64,000 nt of DNA from Akkermansia muciniphila (GTDB lineage Bacteria > Verrucomicrobiota > Verrucomicrobiia > Verrucomicrobiales > Akkermansiaceae). Both the position numbers and the translations under genes were made by a program. Shown here in pieces: positions 27,227 through 36,423 of this stretch. The notes beneath the pieces were generated by a model that saw only the letters and a program-made list of their open reading frames with translations, searched no databases and was not told the DNA's origin. Where the stretch lies: positions 61,944-125,943 of the forward strand of contig CAMDCV010000006.1 in assembly GCA_945890645.1 (NCBI GenBank). The letters run 5' to 3'. The stretch's first letter is position 1. Every line of letters starts with the position of its first letter.

Positions 27227-27552
27227 ATGCAATTTGTTCCTAGGCGTATTATACTGATGGATCGTATTTTTAGTTTGATATAAAAACGATTTGTGGATAG
27301 TATTATTGCTATACCAATGACATTTATCTGCCAACATTGCGAAATCCACTTCCATCACGCTGCACGCTACTTTAACGAAAAATGAGCGCAGCACAATAGA
27401 TCGTGGCCGTTCCGCAGAGAGTCATGAGGGTTGCAGCTAAAACTCTCGGCGGGGCGGCCACCTCTGGTGTATAGCATAATGCCATGCATAGACTACGCCA
27501 TCAGCAGTAAGCATCTTGTGATAACGGATTATTTGAAATTATATACATTACT
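27227..27552. other. Gene-free region before the 27553 gene, with a strong hairpin
   Basis: No open frame with coding character is seen. The region is AT-rich near the WYL promoter. Bases 27403-27461 form a long imperfect hairpin: outer arms GTGGCCGTTCCGC / GCGGGGCGGCCAC (two T-G wobbles), one mismatch, then GAGAGT / ACTCTC, loop of 19 bases. It has no T-run after it, so it is not a simple terminator. Its role is unknown. Confidence 0.7.
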
Positions 27553-27987
27553 ATGAGCCATATTGCTACAGTCAAAAAACTTCTCGCTCAGCCTTTGATC
27601 AAGTTTGGGATCTGCTTGATGGGGTTGATACCGATTGCCCAAGGCATTGGATTCGCGTTGCGTTGGAACACGCCAGTAAATCAGTTTCGCAGGGCGCTCG
27701 AAGATCGGCACGAATACCGTTATCCGACAGACGAGTTCGGGGATTATTCGCATTACTTCACGGGACGCTTGCCGATTAGCCGTTTTCAGGAAATGGTCGA
27801 ACTCTTCGACGCAAGCCCACACCGAGTGGTAGAAACGAAACCCCTTTCACAGTGGCAACCAGTTTCTGAACCATGGTGGAAAATGCCCAGTGATTTCGAT
27901 GAACAATATTTGGATATAAATGAAAGCTCTATACTTTTACTTGGACGCGCGGGGGAACATGTTTACTTTCAATGGATCAGTTGGTGA
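27553..27987 (+). CDS. Hypothetical protein with one N-terminal membrane segment
   Basis: A 144-residue product I do not recognise. Residues about 15-35 (LIKFGICLMGLIPIAQGIGFA) could be a membrane anchor or uncleaved signal. The rest is soluble and aromatic-rich (RHEYRYPTDEFGDYSHYF; QPVSEPWWKMP). It lies 24 bases before the phosphatase-like gene on the same strand, which suggests an operon. Confidence 0.6.
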   Translation: MSHIATVKKLLAQPLIKFGICLMGLIPIAQGIGFALRWNTPVNQFRRALEDRHEYRYPTDEFGDYSHYFTGRLPISRFQEMVELFDASPHRVVETKPLSQWQPVSEPWWKMPSDFDEQYLDINESSILLLGRAGEHVYFQWISW

Positions 27988-28011
27988 TCTTACAATCAAC
28001 GTCAGTAACTC

Positions 28012-28338
28012 ATGAAAAAGCGCATCCTCTTCCTTTGCTCGCAGAACAAACTCCGCAGCCCGACAGCGGAGACGATCTTCTGTGATCATCCCACCATCGC
28101 AGTAGATTCCGCGGGTCTGAATCACGATGCCGTGGTGCCGTTATCTCTCGATCAAATCGAATGGGCCGACCTCATCCTCGTGATGGAAACCGCTCATCGC
28201 ACTCGCCTCAATCGAAAATTTAAATCGTCTCTAGCAGGCAAAAGGGTCGCAGTGCTCAACATACCCGATGATTTTGATTACATGGATCCGCAACTCATTA
28301 CATTGCTGAAAGCAAGATGCGCGTGTTATATTCCGTAG
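28012..28338 (+). CDS. Low-molecular-weight protein tyrosine phosphatase-like protein
   Basis: A 108-residue protein with the phosphatase loop ILFLCSQNKLRSPTAE (CxxxxxR followed by Ser) near the N terminus and a late LNIPDDFDYMDPQLI segment, the shape of the short 'predicted protein tyrosine phosphatase' group. Its position of the general-acid aspartate is uncertain (DDFDYMDP). Substrate unknown. It follows the 144-residue gene by 24 bases and precedes a membrane-protein gene by 39 bases. Confidence 0.8.
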   Translation: MKKRILFLCSQNKLRSPTAETIFCDHPTIAVDSAGLNHDAVVPLSLDQIEWADLILVMETAHRTRLNRKFKSSLAGKRVAVLNIPDDFDYMDPQLITLLKARCACYIP

Positions 28339-28377
28339 TGAGAAAGTTCAGGAAATACAATCAAAGTCCGTTTCCCA

Positions 28378-29016
28378 GTGAGTGAAAATCCAATAGCCGC
28401 AAAAAAACCATCGCTCTCATTTCCTGCCGTGAGTGCTGGAGTAGCGATTCCAGCTACGTTACGACGCATCTCTCTCACAGAAAAGTGTACTTTCGTTCCT
28501 GCATATCCGTGGCAAGAAACCATGCTCACTGCTGGCAACAGCTACCTGCTCTGGGCGTTCACTTGGTTCCAGTTTGTCATCCTCTTGTCGTTATTTTCCT
28601 ATCGAGGAAATAACCTCTGGCTTTACACACTGAGCACAGAACCTACAGGGCTCACGATCCCTGAATTATTCCTAACAATTTCCATCGCACTTTCCGTTTT
28701 TGCGGTAGCCGCTGTCACAGGAGCCACTGGGAAAACACCCCGTTTATGGAAACGCATGTTCACTGTGGGACTCTTCGCTTTTTTCGCTATCGGACTATCG
28801 TGTCTCAATCTTCATTTTCGACACTACAGCTACACCGCAGCACTCCGTGCCCGGGGATTAGCATTCGAAATCTACCACCGAAATCTCGTAGTAAATTATC
28901 AATCAACCGATCGCGACATCCAACAGGCACTCCAATGGGACAAGCTTGCAGTAGATCAGTATGATAAAGTGATAAGCGAGTATGAAGAGAAGTATCAGAT
29001 CGAGGTCACCAAATAA
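28378..29016 (+). CDS. Hypothetical membrane protein
   Basis: A 212-residue protein with about three transmembrane helices (LLWAFTWFQFVILLSLF, LTISIALSVFAVAAVTGATG, MFTVGLFAFFAIGLSCLN) and a C-terminal helical tail (DKVISEYEEKYQIEV). GTG 28378 starts the frame; ATG 28522 at MLTAGNS is an alternative. No family recognised. Confidence 0.55.
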   Translation: MSENPIAAKKPSLSFPAVSAGVAIPATLRRISLTEKCTFVPAYPWQETMLTAGNSYLLWAFTWFQFVILLSLFSYRGNNLWLYTLSTEPTGLTIPELFLTISIALSVFAVAAVTGATGKTPRLWKRMFTVGLFAFFAIGLSCLNLHFRHYSYTAALRARGLAFEIYHRNLVVNYQSTDRDIQQALQWDKLAVDQYDKVISEYEEKYQIEVTK

Positions 29017-29044
29017 AACGACAACTCAAAGCCGTAATCTACCT

Positions 29045-29076
29045 TTCGTGTGTTTCGTGTATTTAGCGGTTAAAAA
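29045..29076. repeat. Intergenic degenerate repeat of CGTGT units
   Basis: Contains TTCGTGTGTTTCGTGTAT followed by TTAGCGGTTAAAA. Similar 'cgtgtttcgtgtattt...ggttaaaa' text is often met between genes in PVC and other genomes and is probably a dispersed repeat, not a gene. Confidence 0.4.
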
Positions 29077-29197
29077 ACCCTGCCTATAATCTCCTACATC
29101 GTTGGTTCAAAATTTGTGGTGACTTGCTATAACAAAGATACTCATGCCTAAAACCCAAAGCGGTGATCCTCACCGCAGTCCAAGGCCTACGGCTAAG

Positions 29198-29231
29198 AAA
29201 AAGCCGACCTTCTTGCGAAGATCGGCTTTTT
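29198..29231. terminator. Bidirectional terminator at the end of ilvC
   Basis: 10-base stem AAAAAGCCGA / TCGGCTTTTT, an inner CTT/AAG pair and a short loop. The A/T arms give a T-run on both strands, so it can stop ilvC and the convergent upstream genes. Confidence 0.85.
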
Positions 29232-29247
29232 GTAACAGATAGTCGGA

Positions 29248-30294
29248 TTATTTCGAATCCGATACGAAGCTCGCTTGGGAAGCTCCCTTGGCGATTTTCT
29301 TGCTCTTGATCCAGCTCATCTGACCGCGCAGACGCTCGCCGACTTTTTCAATCGGATGGTTTGCTTCGGACTTGCGGATCGCATTGAAGTTTTTATTGCC
29401 GCCCGCGAACTCGTTGGTCCACTCCTTGGCAAACTTGCCGTCTTCGATCGCCTTAAGCTGCTTGCGCATGCGCTCTTTCACCGACTTGTCGATGATCTTC
29501 GGTCCGACGGTTACGTCGCCGTATTCAGCGGTCTCGGAGATCGAGAAACGCATGCCAGCGATGCCTTGTTCGTTCATCAGGTCCACGATCAATTTCAGTT
29601 CATGCAAGCACTCGAAGTAGGCCATCTCTGGCTGATAACCGGCTTCCACCAGCACTTCGAAACCAGCTTTCACCAGTGCGGAAGCACCGCCGCAAAGGAC
29701 GCACTGCTCGCCGAAAAGGTCGGTCACGGTTTCTTCGCGGAAATTGGTTTCAAACACACCGGCACGGGTACAACCGACACCGCGCGCCCAGGCGAGTGCG
29801 GTTTCTTTGGCTTTGCCCGATGCATCGTTGTGCACAGCGATCAAGCCGGGAACGCCTTTGCCATTGACGAACTGCGAACGCACCGTGTGGCCCGGGCCTT
29901 TTGGCGCTACCATGATGACGTCGATGTCTTTCGGTGGGGTGATGGTTTTGAAATGAACCGCAAAGCCATGCGAGAACAACAAGGTCTTGCCCTTGGTGAG
30001 ATTTTTCTCGATGTCCTTCTTGTAAACAGATGGCACGACGGTATCGGGCGTGGCGACGAAGATTACGTCGGCCGCTTTCACGGCATCGGCGGTTTCCATG
30101 ACTTCAAAGCCAAGCTTCTTCGCAACAGCCCAGGACTTCGATTTTTTGTAGAGCCCGATGATGACTTTCAGACCACTGTCTTTCAAGTTTAGCGCGTGAG
30201 CGTGACCTTGTGAACCAAAGCCAATCACGGCGAGGGTTTTCTTTTTCAAGGGAGCCAGCGAGGCGTCTTTGTTGGTATAAATTTTAGCGGCCAT
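29248..30294 (-). CDS. ilvC: Ketol-acid reductoisomerase
   Basis: A 348-residue enzyme of valine, leucine and isoleucine synthesis (NADPH-dependent isomeroreduction of acetolactate). The Rossmann loop [19 protein letters not shown], the [14 protein letters not shown] segment, [12 protein letters not shown], and metal-binding glutamates in the [12 protein letters not shown] region are visible. Class I length. The leader before its ATG is G-poor (CACTAACATTACT) without a Shine-Dalgarno sequence. The upstream trpF gene is on the same strand 302 bases away; the two may be separate units. Confidence 0.96.
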   Translation of the reverse strand: MAAKIYTNKDASLAPLKKKTLAVIGFGSQGHAHALNLKDSGLKVIIGLYKKSKSWAVAKKLGFEVMETADAVKAADVIFVATPDTVVPSVYKKDIEKNLTKGKTLLFSHGFAVHFKTITPPKDIDVIMVAPKGPGHTVRSQFVNGKGVPGLIAVHNDASGKAKETALAWARGVGCTRAGVFETNFREETVTDLFGEQCVLCGGASALVKAGFEVLVEAGYQPEMAYFECLHELKLIVDLMNEQGIAGMRFSISETAEYGDVTVGPKIIDKSVKERMRKQLKAIEDGKFAKEWTNEFAGGNKNFNAIRKSEANHPIEKVGERLRGQMSWIKSKKIAKGASQASFVSDSK

Positions 30295-30596
30295 AGTAAT
30301 GTTAGTGGGTATCGGATCAATGCCGTTTGCTCACAACGGGAAAAACGGCGGGCGCGCAAACTGCCAAGAAATGCCGACCCCGTCAAGAAAATGCTGCGAA
30401 CCATTTTGGGACTAAAAAATACGATCCCACACAAGACATAAGAAATTCCAATTCTGAAAATTCTGAAATTCTGTCAAAAAATGGCGAGTTCGGCCGCACC
30501 AACATTTTTAACCACTGCAAGAACTGATACCACTGATTTTGAAGATCATTCAAATTTCAAACCCACTGATCAATGCTGACGATTCACTTCAAACTC
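30295..30596. other. Gene-free stretch between trpF and ilvC
   Basis: No coding frame is evident. It should hold the ilvC promoter (no confident -10/-35 seen) and carries a tandem ATTCTGAAA-type run near 30450-30475. No leucine-type attenuator or T-box structure was recognised. Confidence 0.5.
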
Positions 30597-31280
30597 TCAC
30601 TGGCTCACCACCGCCTGCAACGCTTTGACTTTTGCAAAATCCTTGACCCCTGGAGAAATTTCGGCACCAGAGGCAATGTCGATCGCAGCAGGTCGGACGG
30701 TGGAAATGGCGGCTGCGGCATTCTCTGGCGTGATTCCCCCCGCTAACAGAATCGGCATGGTCGGCAGACGAAATTGCGCTTCGATTGCCAAGGACCAATC
30801 AAAGGTGGCCCCAGTGCCACCATAAACGCCCGGCGCGGCAGTATCGAGCAATAGGGCGCTCGCCGCTTGATAGTCGTTGAGCTGGCCCAGATCATCAGCA
30901 TCTCTAATGCCCATGGCTTTGATACACGGGATACCTCGACCTAACAAATCATGCAAATCCGCCGGGCTTTCGTCGCCATGCAACTGTGCGACGTCGATCA
31001 AACCTTGCCCGTGCAGTTCAGCAATAAAATCATTCGACGCATTCACAAACACGCCGACCCGCAGAATCGCGCCGCGCACTTCCCGCAACCACAGTGAGGC
31101 ATCATCGGGAGAAATGTATCGTTTCGACAGCGGCCAAAAATTCACCCCCAGCGCCGCGACACCGCAATCCACCAGTCCCCGAGCGTCTATTGCCGTGGTT
31201 ACGCCGCAGATTTTCAAAGCACAGCGTTGCGTGGAAAAAAACGAGTCAAGTAAGGAGGAAGAATCAGGCATAGCAGACAT
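30597..31280 (-). CDS. trpF: Phosphoribosylanthranilate isomerase
   Basis: A TIM-barrel enzyme of tryptophan synthesis. Seen: LKICGVTTAIDARGLVDCG at the N terminus (KICG catalytic cysteine), the FVNASNDFIAE stretch, VAQLHGDES, the catalytic aspartate in LLLDTAAPGVYGGTG, and the phosphate-binding ILLAGGITPENAAAAI. ATG 31280 gives 227 residues, with ATG 31271 equally possible; the frame reaches 31334. No other trp gene is present in the window. Confidence 0.93.
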   Translation of the reverse strand: MSAMPDSSSLLDSFFSTQRCALKICGVTTAIDARGLVDCGVAALGVNFWPLSKRYISPDDASLWLREVRGAILRVGVFVNASNDFIAELHGQGLIDVAQLHGDESPADLHDLLGRGIPCIKAMGIRDADDLGQLNDYQAASALLLDTAAPGVYGGTGATFDWSLAIEAQFRLPTMPILLAGGITPENAAAAISTVRPAAIDIASGAEISPGVKDFAKVKALQAVVSQ

Positions 31281-31459
31281 GGACACGCTTACACGCCCCC
31301 AAGCGAATGCAAGCGGGAAAAACATAGTAGTCAAAGGTCAAATCAAAAATCAAAAATCATCAATCGTCAATAAATCTGCCTTTCTGCCTTTCCTTCACAG
31401 CTTCGTGACTTTGACATTCCAGACTTTCGACAGTATGACCTTCTGGACTTTTCCACTTC

Positions 31460-32653
31460 ATGCAAGACATCCTCTTTCCGCAACCCTCCCCTACCGCCAC
31501 GAGGGCGGAAGCATTGGCACAGCTCGATATCTTTGCTGCGCGCACGCACCGCTACGCTCGTGAAAGAAATTTTGTCGTTGCGGGGCATGGCAATGTTTCC
31601 CAACTTTCGCCCGCGATTCAGCATCGACTGATCAGCCAAAACGAAGTGATAGACCGCGCCTTGCAAGCGCATCCCTTCCCCGCCGTGGAAAAATTCGTGC
31701 AGGAAGTACTGTGGCGCAGTTATTGGAAAGGCTGGCTCGAAATGCGTCCTGGCGTGTGGACGGACTACCTCCAGCAAATCTCCGCTTGCTCTGAAGACGA
31801 ACTCGCCAAAGCCGCTACGGTCACCACTGGACGCAGCGGTTGCGCGGTCATGGATGATTTTTCCCGTGAGCTGCTCGATACCGGCTATCTCCACAACCAC
31901 GCTCGTATGTGGTGGGCATCCTTCTGGATTCACCAACAAGGTCTTCCCTGGGCACTGGGCGCACAGCATTTCATGAAGCACTTAATCGATGCCGATGCCG
32001 CTAGCAACACACTCAGTTGGCGCTGGGTCGCTGGCATTCAAACCATGGGGAAAAGTTATCTTGTCCGACGAGATAACATCGAACGCTACCATCATGACCC
32101 CGCCGTGGAGGGTTTCGCGATGTTAGAAAATATCGCACCGCGCTTGCTGACCGATACCGCCTCACGCGCGAGCATCGCCCTGCCCACTCTCACAGAAGAA
32201 TGTCCGTCGTCTTTGCAACGCACAGCGCTACTGCTTCACGAAGAAGATTTATCCGTAGAAACGACGGCACTGGCCTCACTAACGCCGCAAGCCTTGGGAA
32301 TGTTCCATTTCTCTGATCAAAACCAATCTCAAGCCCGGGCTGAATGGCGTGACCGAGCGTTTGCCGATGCACGTAAACGGGCGGAAAAACACTACCTCCA
32401 TTCCTGCGCGATGATGCATTCACCGCAAGAAATCATCGAATGGCTAAAACGCGAAAACATCACACGCCTCGTAATGATGCAGCCTTTTGTCGGGCCATTG
32501 CGGGATACTCTTTCACCTTTATCAACGCTACTCAAAAGCAACGGCATCGAGCTCGTCACCGTCCGACGCCGTGAAGACACAGAACTATTCCCCATGGCAA
32601 AAAGCGGCTTCTTTCCCTTTTGGGAAAAAGCCTCCCGCCGCTTTCAAGCATAA
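31460..32653 (+). CDS. Cryptochrome/photolyase FAD-binding-domain protein, unusual domain order
   Basis: A 397-residue protein. The N-terminal 230 residues form a photolyase FAD-binding domain: GHGNVSQLSPAIQHRLISQ, FVQEVLWRSYWKGWLEMRPGVW, DTGYLHNHARMWWASFWIHQ, SNTLSWRWVAGIQTMGKSYL. Classical photolyases have the alpha/beta antenna domain first; here the FAD domain starts at once and the last 150 residues (ALLLHEEDLSVET..., ending GFFPFWEKASRRF) look like a reduced Rossmann-like antenna placed at the C terminus. DNA repair or light signalling are possible. The leader before the ATG contains repeated GACTTT units. Confidence 0.75.
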   Translation: MQDILFPQPSPTATRAEALAQLDIFAARTHRYARERNFVVAGHGNVSQLSPAIQHRLISQNEVIDRALQAHPFPAVEKFVQEVLWRSYWKGWLEMRPGVWTDYLQQISACSEDELAKAATVTTGRSGCAVMDDFSRELLDTGYLHNHARMWWASFWIHQQGLPWALGAQHFMKHLIDADAASNTLSWRWVAGIQTMGKSYLVRRDNIERYHHDPAVEGFAMLENIAPRLLTDTASRASIALPTLTEECPSSLQRTALLLHEEDLSVETTALASLTPQALGMFHFSDQNQSQARAEWRDRAFADARKRAEKHYLHSCAMMHSPQEIIEWLKRENITRLVMMQPFVGPLRDTLSPLSTLLKSNGIELVTVRRREDTELFPMAKSGFFPFWEKASRRFQA

Positions 32654-32656
32654 AAA

Positions 32657-32682
32657 AAGGGCGACCCACACGGGCCGCCCTT
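32657..32682 (-). terminator. Terminator of the MFS gene
   Basis: AAGGGCG/CGCCCTT stem with an inner CCC/GGG after one mismatch, followed on the minus strand by seven T. It lies just after the photolyase stop and stops the convergent MFS transcript. Confidence 0.8.
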
Positions 32683-32703
32683 GGAGATGAATTCAGAGGA
32701 GAT

Positions 32704-34290
32704 TTACTGAGCTTTTGTAGCTTCCTCCACAGTGAGTGGACGATAACCACCAATCGTCTTAAAGTAGATCAACAGCAAAAGATAAATCACAGCCATAGTC
32801 AACGGGATGAAAGAGTCGGCTTTTAACGTGCGACGGTCACCTTGTTGGTCAGCTAACACCACAGTGGCTTGAGCAGGAGTTTTCTCCTTAGCTTCTTTAG
32901 CTGCGGCAAGTTTGGTGCCATCCAGACCATACGCGGCCGTAGATGACAAGTTCAGGAATGTCGAAGGCTTCTCTGCTTTGTATTCCGCATAAAGGGCAGC
33001 ATCTGCTTTTTGCAGCTCCTCACCAGCGAAACGGTCTTTGCCGTAGCCCAGACCAGGACCACCGATCAGACCAGCCGAAAGCATACCGATGCCACCCATG
33101 ATCGACATCGCGACAGCACCTGTTTGCGGATAGCGGTCACCCACCACAGCCAACATGGTTGGCCAGAAGAAGGTTTTACCGATCGCATAAATGCCAAGTG
33201 CGACGAGAGCCATACCGAAAGTTTGCATACCACTGGCCAAATTCAGGCCGATCCATGCGATCACCGAGCAAGCGAGCAACAATCCGATAGGAGAAAGCTT
33301 TAGCTTGGTTTCAATGAAGTGTGCGCAGAAACGCAAACCGAACATGATCAACGAAGTCCAGATGAAGAGGAATTTTCCTTGCTCCGAAGTGAAGAGGTTG
33401 CCAGTGATGTTTTGAATCCATCCGTCTGTGCCTAACTCAACAGCACCTACAAGGGCATGAGTGACGAAGAGAACGAACAACAAGATCGAACCGATCGAAA
33501 AACGAGTGATCACCGAAATAGTAAGGAGTAAAACACCGCCAATTGCGTAACCAATGTTAGCAGCATTATCAGGGAATTTGATTTTTACGATGTCGCCGAA
33601 GAAAAGAGCCAGCAGATAGCAGGCTACGATTGCGCCGAGAATACCAACTGCTTTGAACATCGAAACGAAGCTTGTGCCTTTTTCCGCTGCTTCCGATTGT
33701 GGGAATTTTTGGCCCAAGAACATCAATCCATAAAGAACTGTTGGTACTAAGTAGAGAGCGAGTTGCAATTTCCAGCTCAGGGCGAATTTGTCATCGAGCA
33801 CCCAGCCAATGATTGCGCCGATGATCATACCAGCAGGCCAGCTGGCGTGAAGAATGTTTAGGTAATGCGTGCGCTGATTCGGGAATAGTGTCGATACCAG
33901 CGGGTTAGCAACTGCTTCCAGAGTGCCGTTCGCAAAGGCAAACAGAAACATGCCCCAGAACAGGAAGTCATAGGCATTAGCGGGAGTGCTTGCGCCGAAA
34001 GTCACAAACGCTGACAAAATGTGTGCAATCAATGCCAAGAACACCAATTTGCCGTATCCGATTTTGTCCACAATCAGACCACCGAGAATAATGCCGAAAC
34101 AGAATCCCGAGAAACCCGCGCCACCGATCGCACCCAATTGAGTTGCGGTGAAGCCGTATTCCTTGCCCCAGTTGTCGAAAATACCACCACGAATGGCGAA
34201 TCCAACACCTGCGGCGAGAATCGCCATGAATCCCGCCCAAAGCAATCGCTTTGCATTAGGCGCCGTCGTTATATCTGCTGAGTTACTCAT
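32704..34290 (-). CDS. MFS transporter
   Basis: A 528-residue integral membrane protein with about 12 helices and the major-facilitator layout. The N terminus has [20 protein letters not shown] and [25 protein letters not shown] (the motif-A-like loop [12 protein letters not shown]). A soluble insertion near the C terminus (about residues 435-500) carries charged residues and is unusual. The substrate is unknown; sugar or anion transport is possible. It is divergent from the ATP synthase operon. The start ATG 34290 has a G-poor leader (CACTAACTCAC). Confidence 0.85.
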   Translation of the reverse strand: MSNSADITTAPNAKRLLWAGFMAILAAGVGFAIRGGIFDNWGKEYGFTATQLGAIGGAGFSGFCFGIILGGLIVDKIGYGKLVFLALIAHILSAFVTFGASTPANAYDFLFWGMFLFAFANGTLEAVANPLVSTLFPNQRTHYLNILHASWPAGMIIGAIIGWVLDDKFALSWKLQLALYLVPTVLYGLMFLGQKFPQSEAAEKGTSFVSMFKAVGILGAIVACYLLALFFGDIVKIKFPDNAANIGYAIGGVLLLTISVITRFSIGSILLFVLFVTHALVGAVELGTDGWIQNITGNLFTSEQGKFLFIWTSLIMFGLRFCAHFIETKLKLSPIGLLLACSVIAWIGLNLASGMQTFGMALVALGIYAIGKTFFWPTMLAVVGDRYPQTGAVAMSIMGGIGMLSAGLIGGPGLGYGKDRFAGEELQKADAALYAEYKAEKPSTFLNLSSTAAYGLDGTKLAAAKEAKEKTPAQATVVLADQQGDRRTLKADSFIPLTMAVIYLLLLIYFKTIGGYRPLTVEEATKAQ

Positions 34291-34427
34291 GTGAGTTAGT
34301 GTGTTTTTGAAGGGGGGGACGCCACTCATAGGGATTTCCGATTGCGATGACAAGATTTCATTGCGTCAAATCAGGGTTTTTCCAATCTGGCTCTATTTCC
34401 CTACTTCGAAGCCATGAATAAAATCAC

Positions 34428-34475
34428 TTATCATTGATAATCAACACTTTTAGAAGCTTGTGAAATTTTTCACAA
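34428..34475. promoter_or_regulatory. Two palindromes between the MFS gene and the atp operon
   Basis: TTATCA-T-TGATAA (34428-34440) and TTGTGAAA-TT-TTTCACAA (34458-34475). Both are perfect and lie in the 247-base divergent region. They may be operator sites for either direction. The atp promoter is not clear; a TTGTCA-like -35 follows at 34483. Confidence 0.45.
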
Positions 34476-34537
34476 ATAAAACTTGTCAATTTCGCGGAAA
34501 ATTGTCTAAACCTCCGCGCCCATTTCCCACTTTCCTG

Positions 34538-35428
34538 ATGCGCAACATTTTTCTATCTCTTGCTGCCTTATTTCTGAGTGCCGGACCAGCCTTAGCTGCA
34601 GGTGCTGGCCACGACCATCTGCCCGTTCATGCAGAGGAACTTTTCCGCATGGGGCCGATTGCGATTAGCAACTCGATGCTGATGGTCTGGATCGTTGCCG
34701 CAGTGATCATCTTGGTCGCGCAACTCGCCACACGCAACATCACTCTCATTCCAACAGGACTGCAAAATTTCGTCGAGTGGTTGGTCGAGAGCCTCTATAA
34801 TTTCCTCGAAGGCATCCTCGGCAAGCACTTGGTCAAAAAGACCTTCTGGTTCTTCGGCACGATTTTCATCTTAATTCTGTTCACCAACTGGTTCGGGTTG
34901 TTCCCCGGCGTTGGCACCATTGGCCAATATAATCCCGATGGCTTTGGTGGAGATACCCACGATACCTTCCGCCCGTTCCTTCGCGGTGGCAATGCCGACC
35001 TCAACATGACCTTGGCAATGTCGATCTCTTTCGCGCTGCTCTGGTTCTATTGGGCCATTAGTGAAAACGGCTTGGTCGGATTTTTTAAACACATCTTCGC
35101 GCCGAAAGGGAAGTTCTCTGGCATCATGTCGGTGATGATGTTGGTCGTATTCGCCTTTGTCGGCGTGCTCGAATTGGTTTCGATCATCTTCCGCCCCGTA
35201 GCTCTCTCCTTCCGTTTGTTCGGCAACATCTTCGCCGGCGAAACCACATTGGAAACCATGACCGCCATCACAGGCAAATGGTATACCGCATGGTTGCCAC
35301 CGATTCCCTTCTATTTCATGGAGCTGCTCGTCGGCCTCATCCAAGCTCTCGTTTTCATGTTGCTTACCGCCGTTTTCCTCAAGCTCATTTGCGAGCACTC
35401 TGAAGAAGAAGGCCACGAGCATCACTAA
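34538..35428 (+). CDS. atpB: ATP synthase F0 subunit a
   Basis: A 296-residue subunit a, the membrane stator half-channel next to the c-ring. N-terminal signal-like segment MRNIFLSLAALFLSAGPALAAG, then five to six helices; the essential arginine segment is seen in SLRLFGNIFAGE-like SFRLFGNIFAGETTLE, followed by the last helix pair ELLVGLIQALVFMLLTAVFL. ATG 34538 was preferred to the longer frame because it begins this segment. First gene of the atpBEFHAGDC operon; no atpI precedes it. Confidence 0.95.
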   Translation: MRNIFLSLAALFLSAGPALAAGAGHDHLPVHAEELFRMGPIAISNSMLMVWIVAAVIILVAQLATRNITLIPTGLQNFVEWLVESLYNFLEGILGKHLVKKTFWFFGTIFILILFTNWFGLFPGVGTIGQYNPDGFGGDTHDTFRPFLRGGNADLNMTLAMSISFALLWFYWAISENGLVGFFKHIFAPKGKFSGIMSVMMLVVFAFVGVLELVSIIFRPVALSFRLFGNIFAGETTLETMTAITGKWYTAWLPPIPFYFMELLVGLIQALVFMLLTAVFLKLICEHSEEEGHEHH

Positions 35429-35498
35429 CCTTTTCCCGTTTTGACCATAGACTGAACTGTGGGAAACGGAAAACCAACAACAACCACACACTACATAT

Positions 35499-35714
35499 AT
35501 GTCCACACTCCCTATCCTCGCTGAATTGACCGGTAATTTCCACGTTGCTTTGGCCGCTATCGGTGCTGCTATCGGCATCGGCCTGCTCGGTTCTAAAGCT
35601 GCTGAAGCCACTGGTCGCAATCCAGGCGCTGCTGGTAACATCCTGACGCTGTCCATCATTTTGGCCGCTCTGATCGAAGGTATCGTGTTCTTCGCGATCT
35701 TCCTTGCTAAGTAA
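35499..35714 (+). CDS. atpE: ATP synthase F0 subunit c
   Basis: A 71-residue two-helix proteolipid that forms the rotating ring. Helix 1 has AAIGAAIGIGLLGSKAAEA, the polar loop GRNPGA, and helix 2 the ion-binding glutamate in ALIEGIVFFAIFLA. The Gln and the Ser/Thr after the glutamate that mark sodium-type rings are missing, so a proton ring is inferred. Leader before the ATG is A/C-rich. Confidence 0.95.
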   Translation: MSTLPILAELTGNFHVALAAIGAAIGIGLLGSKAAEATGRNPGAAGNILTLSIILAALIEGIVFFAIFLAK

Positions 35715-35836
35715 TCTGCCTTCTACGGGAGCATCCTGCGGGGTGCTCCCCACTCTCTCTTTTTCGCTTCGGCGAAACCTATTCCTCTCCGCTGTTTTTT
35801 TCCGAAAGTCCACTTCTTTCCTACTACCACCTCTTT

Positions 35837-36409
35837 ATGTTCACTCAATTGACTCTACTCGCCAAAACCGCTGCCGCACCGGCTCAGGACGCAGGCATCG
35901 CCGGAACCGTCAAGGACATCGCTACCAATTTCAAAATCCTGCCGGAGCTTTTCATCCCACAGGTCATCAGCTTTTTGCTGGTCGCCATCTTGCTGAAAAA
36001 ATTCGCGTTTGGACCTGTGCAAGCAATGCTGGAACAGCGCAAGCAACGCATCGCCGACGGCGAAGCAAAACTCAAACAGATCGAGAAACAACTCGCTGAG
36101 TCTGCCAAGCACACGGAAGAAGTCATCGCCAAAGCCAATGCTGATGCGAAACGCATGATCGATGAAGCCAAATCCAGCGCTTCTGTTCTCACCGAACAAA
36201 AAGCCCAAGAAGCGATCGCCACTGCCCAAAACATCATCGCCAAGGCCGAAGCCGCCGCACAAGCCGAGCGCGCCCAAATCGCCGCCGACCTCAAACGCGA
36301 GTTTGGTCGTCTCGTCGCCACCACCGCGCAACAAGCGACCGGCGGCAAGCTCACCTCCGATCAACAACGCGCCATCAACGAGGAATCGCTCGCCCGCGTC
36401 GAAGCCTAA
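35837..36409 (+). CDS. atpF: ATP synthase F0 subunit b
   Basis: A 190-residue peripheral-stalk protein: one membrane helix near residue 40 (LFIPQVISFLLVAILLKKFAFGP), then a long charged coiled coil (QRKQRIADGEAKLKQIEKQLAESAKHTEEVI). The N-terminal extension before the helix is longer than usual. It links F0 to F1 through the delta subunit encoded next. Confidence 0.93.
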   Translation: MFTQLTLLAKTAAAPAQDAGIAGTVKDIATNFKILPELFIPQVISFLLVAILLKKFAFGPVQAMLEQRKQRIADGEAKLKQIEKQLAESAKHTEEVIAKANADAKRMIDEAKSSASVLTEQKAQEAIATAQNIIAKAEAAAQAERAQIAADLKREFGRLVATTAQQATGGKLTSDQQRAINEESLARVEA

Positions 36410-36423
36410 CATTTTCCTGACCC

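Noticed and set aside
27403..27461. Integron attC site
   Set aside because: The hairpin lacks recognisable GTTRRRY/RYYYAAC core sites and no integron cassette follows.
26316..29016. BREX or CBASS locus next to the WYL regulator
   Set aside because: None of pglX, pglZ, brxC, cyclase or effector genes is present; only the regulator resembles such systems.
29275..30192. 305-residue frame antisense to ilvC
   Set aside because: Mirror of a strongly conserved gene; composition and lack of a start signal argue against it.
30295..30596. T-box or leader-peptide attenuator of ilvC
   Set aside because: No T-box core, terminator pair or leucine-rich leader peptide could be identified.
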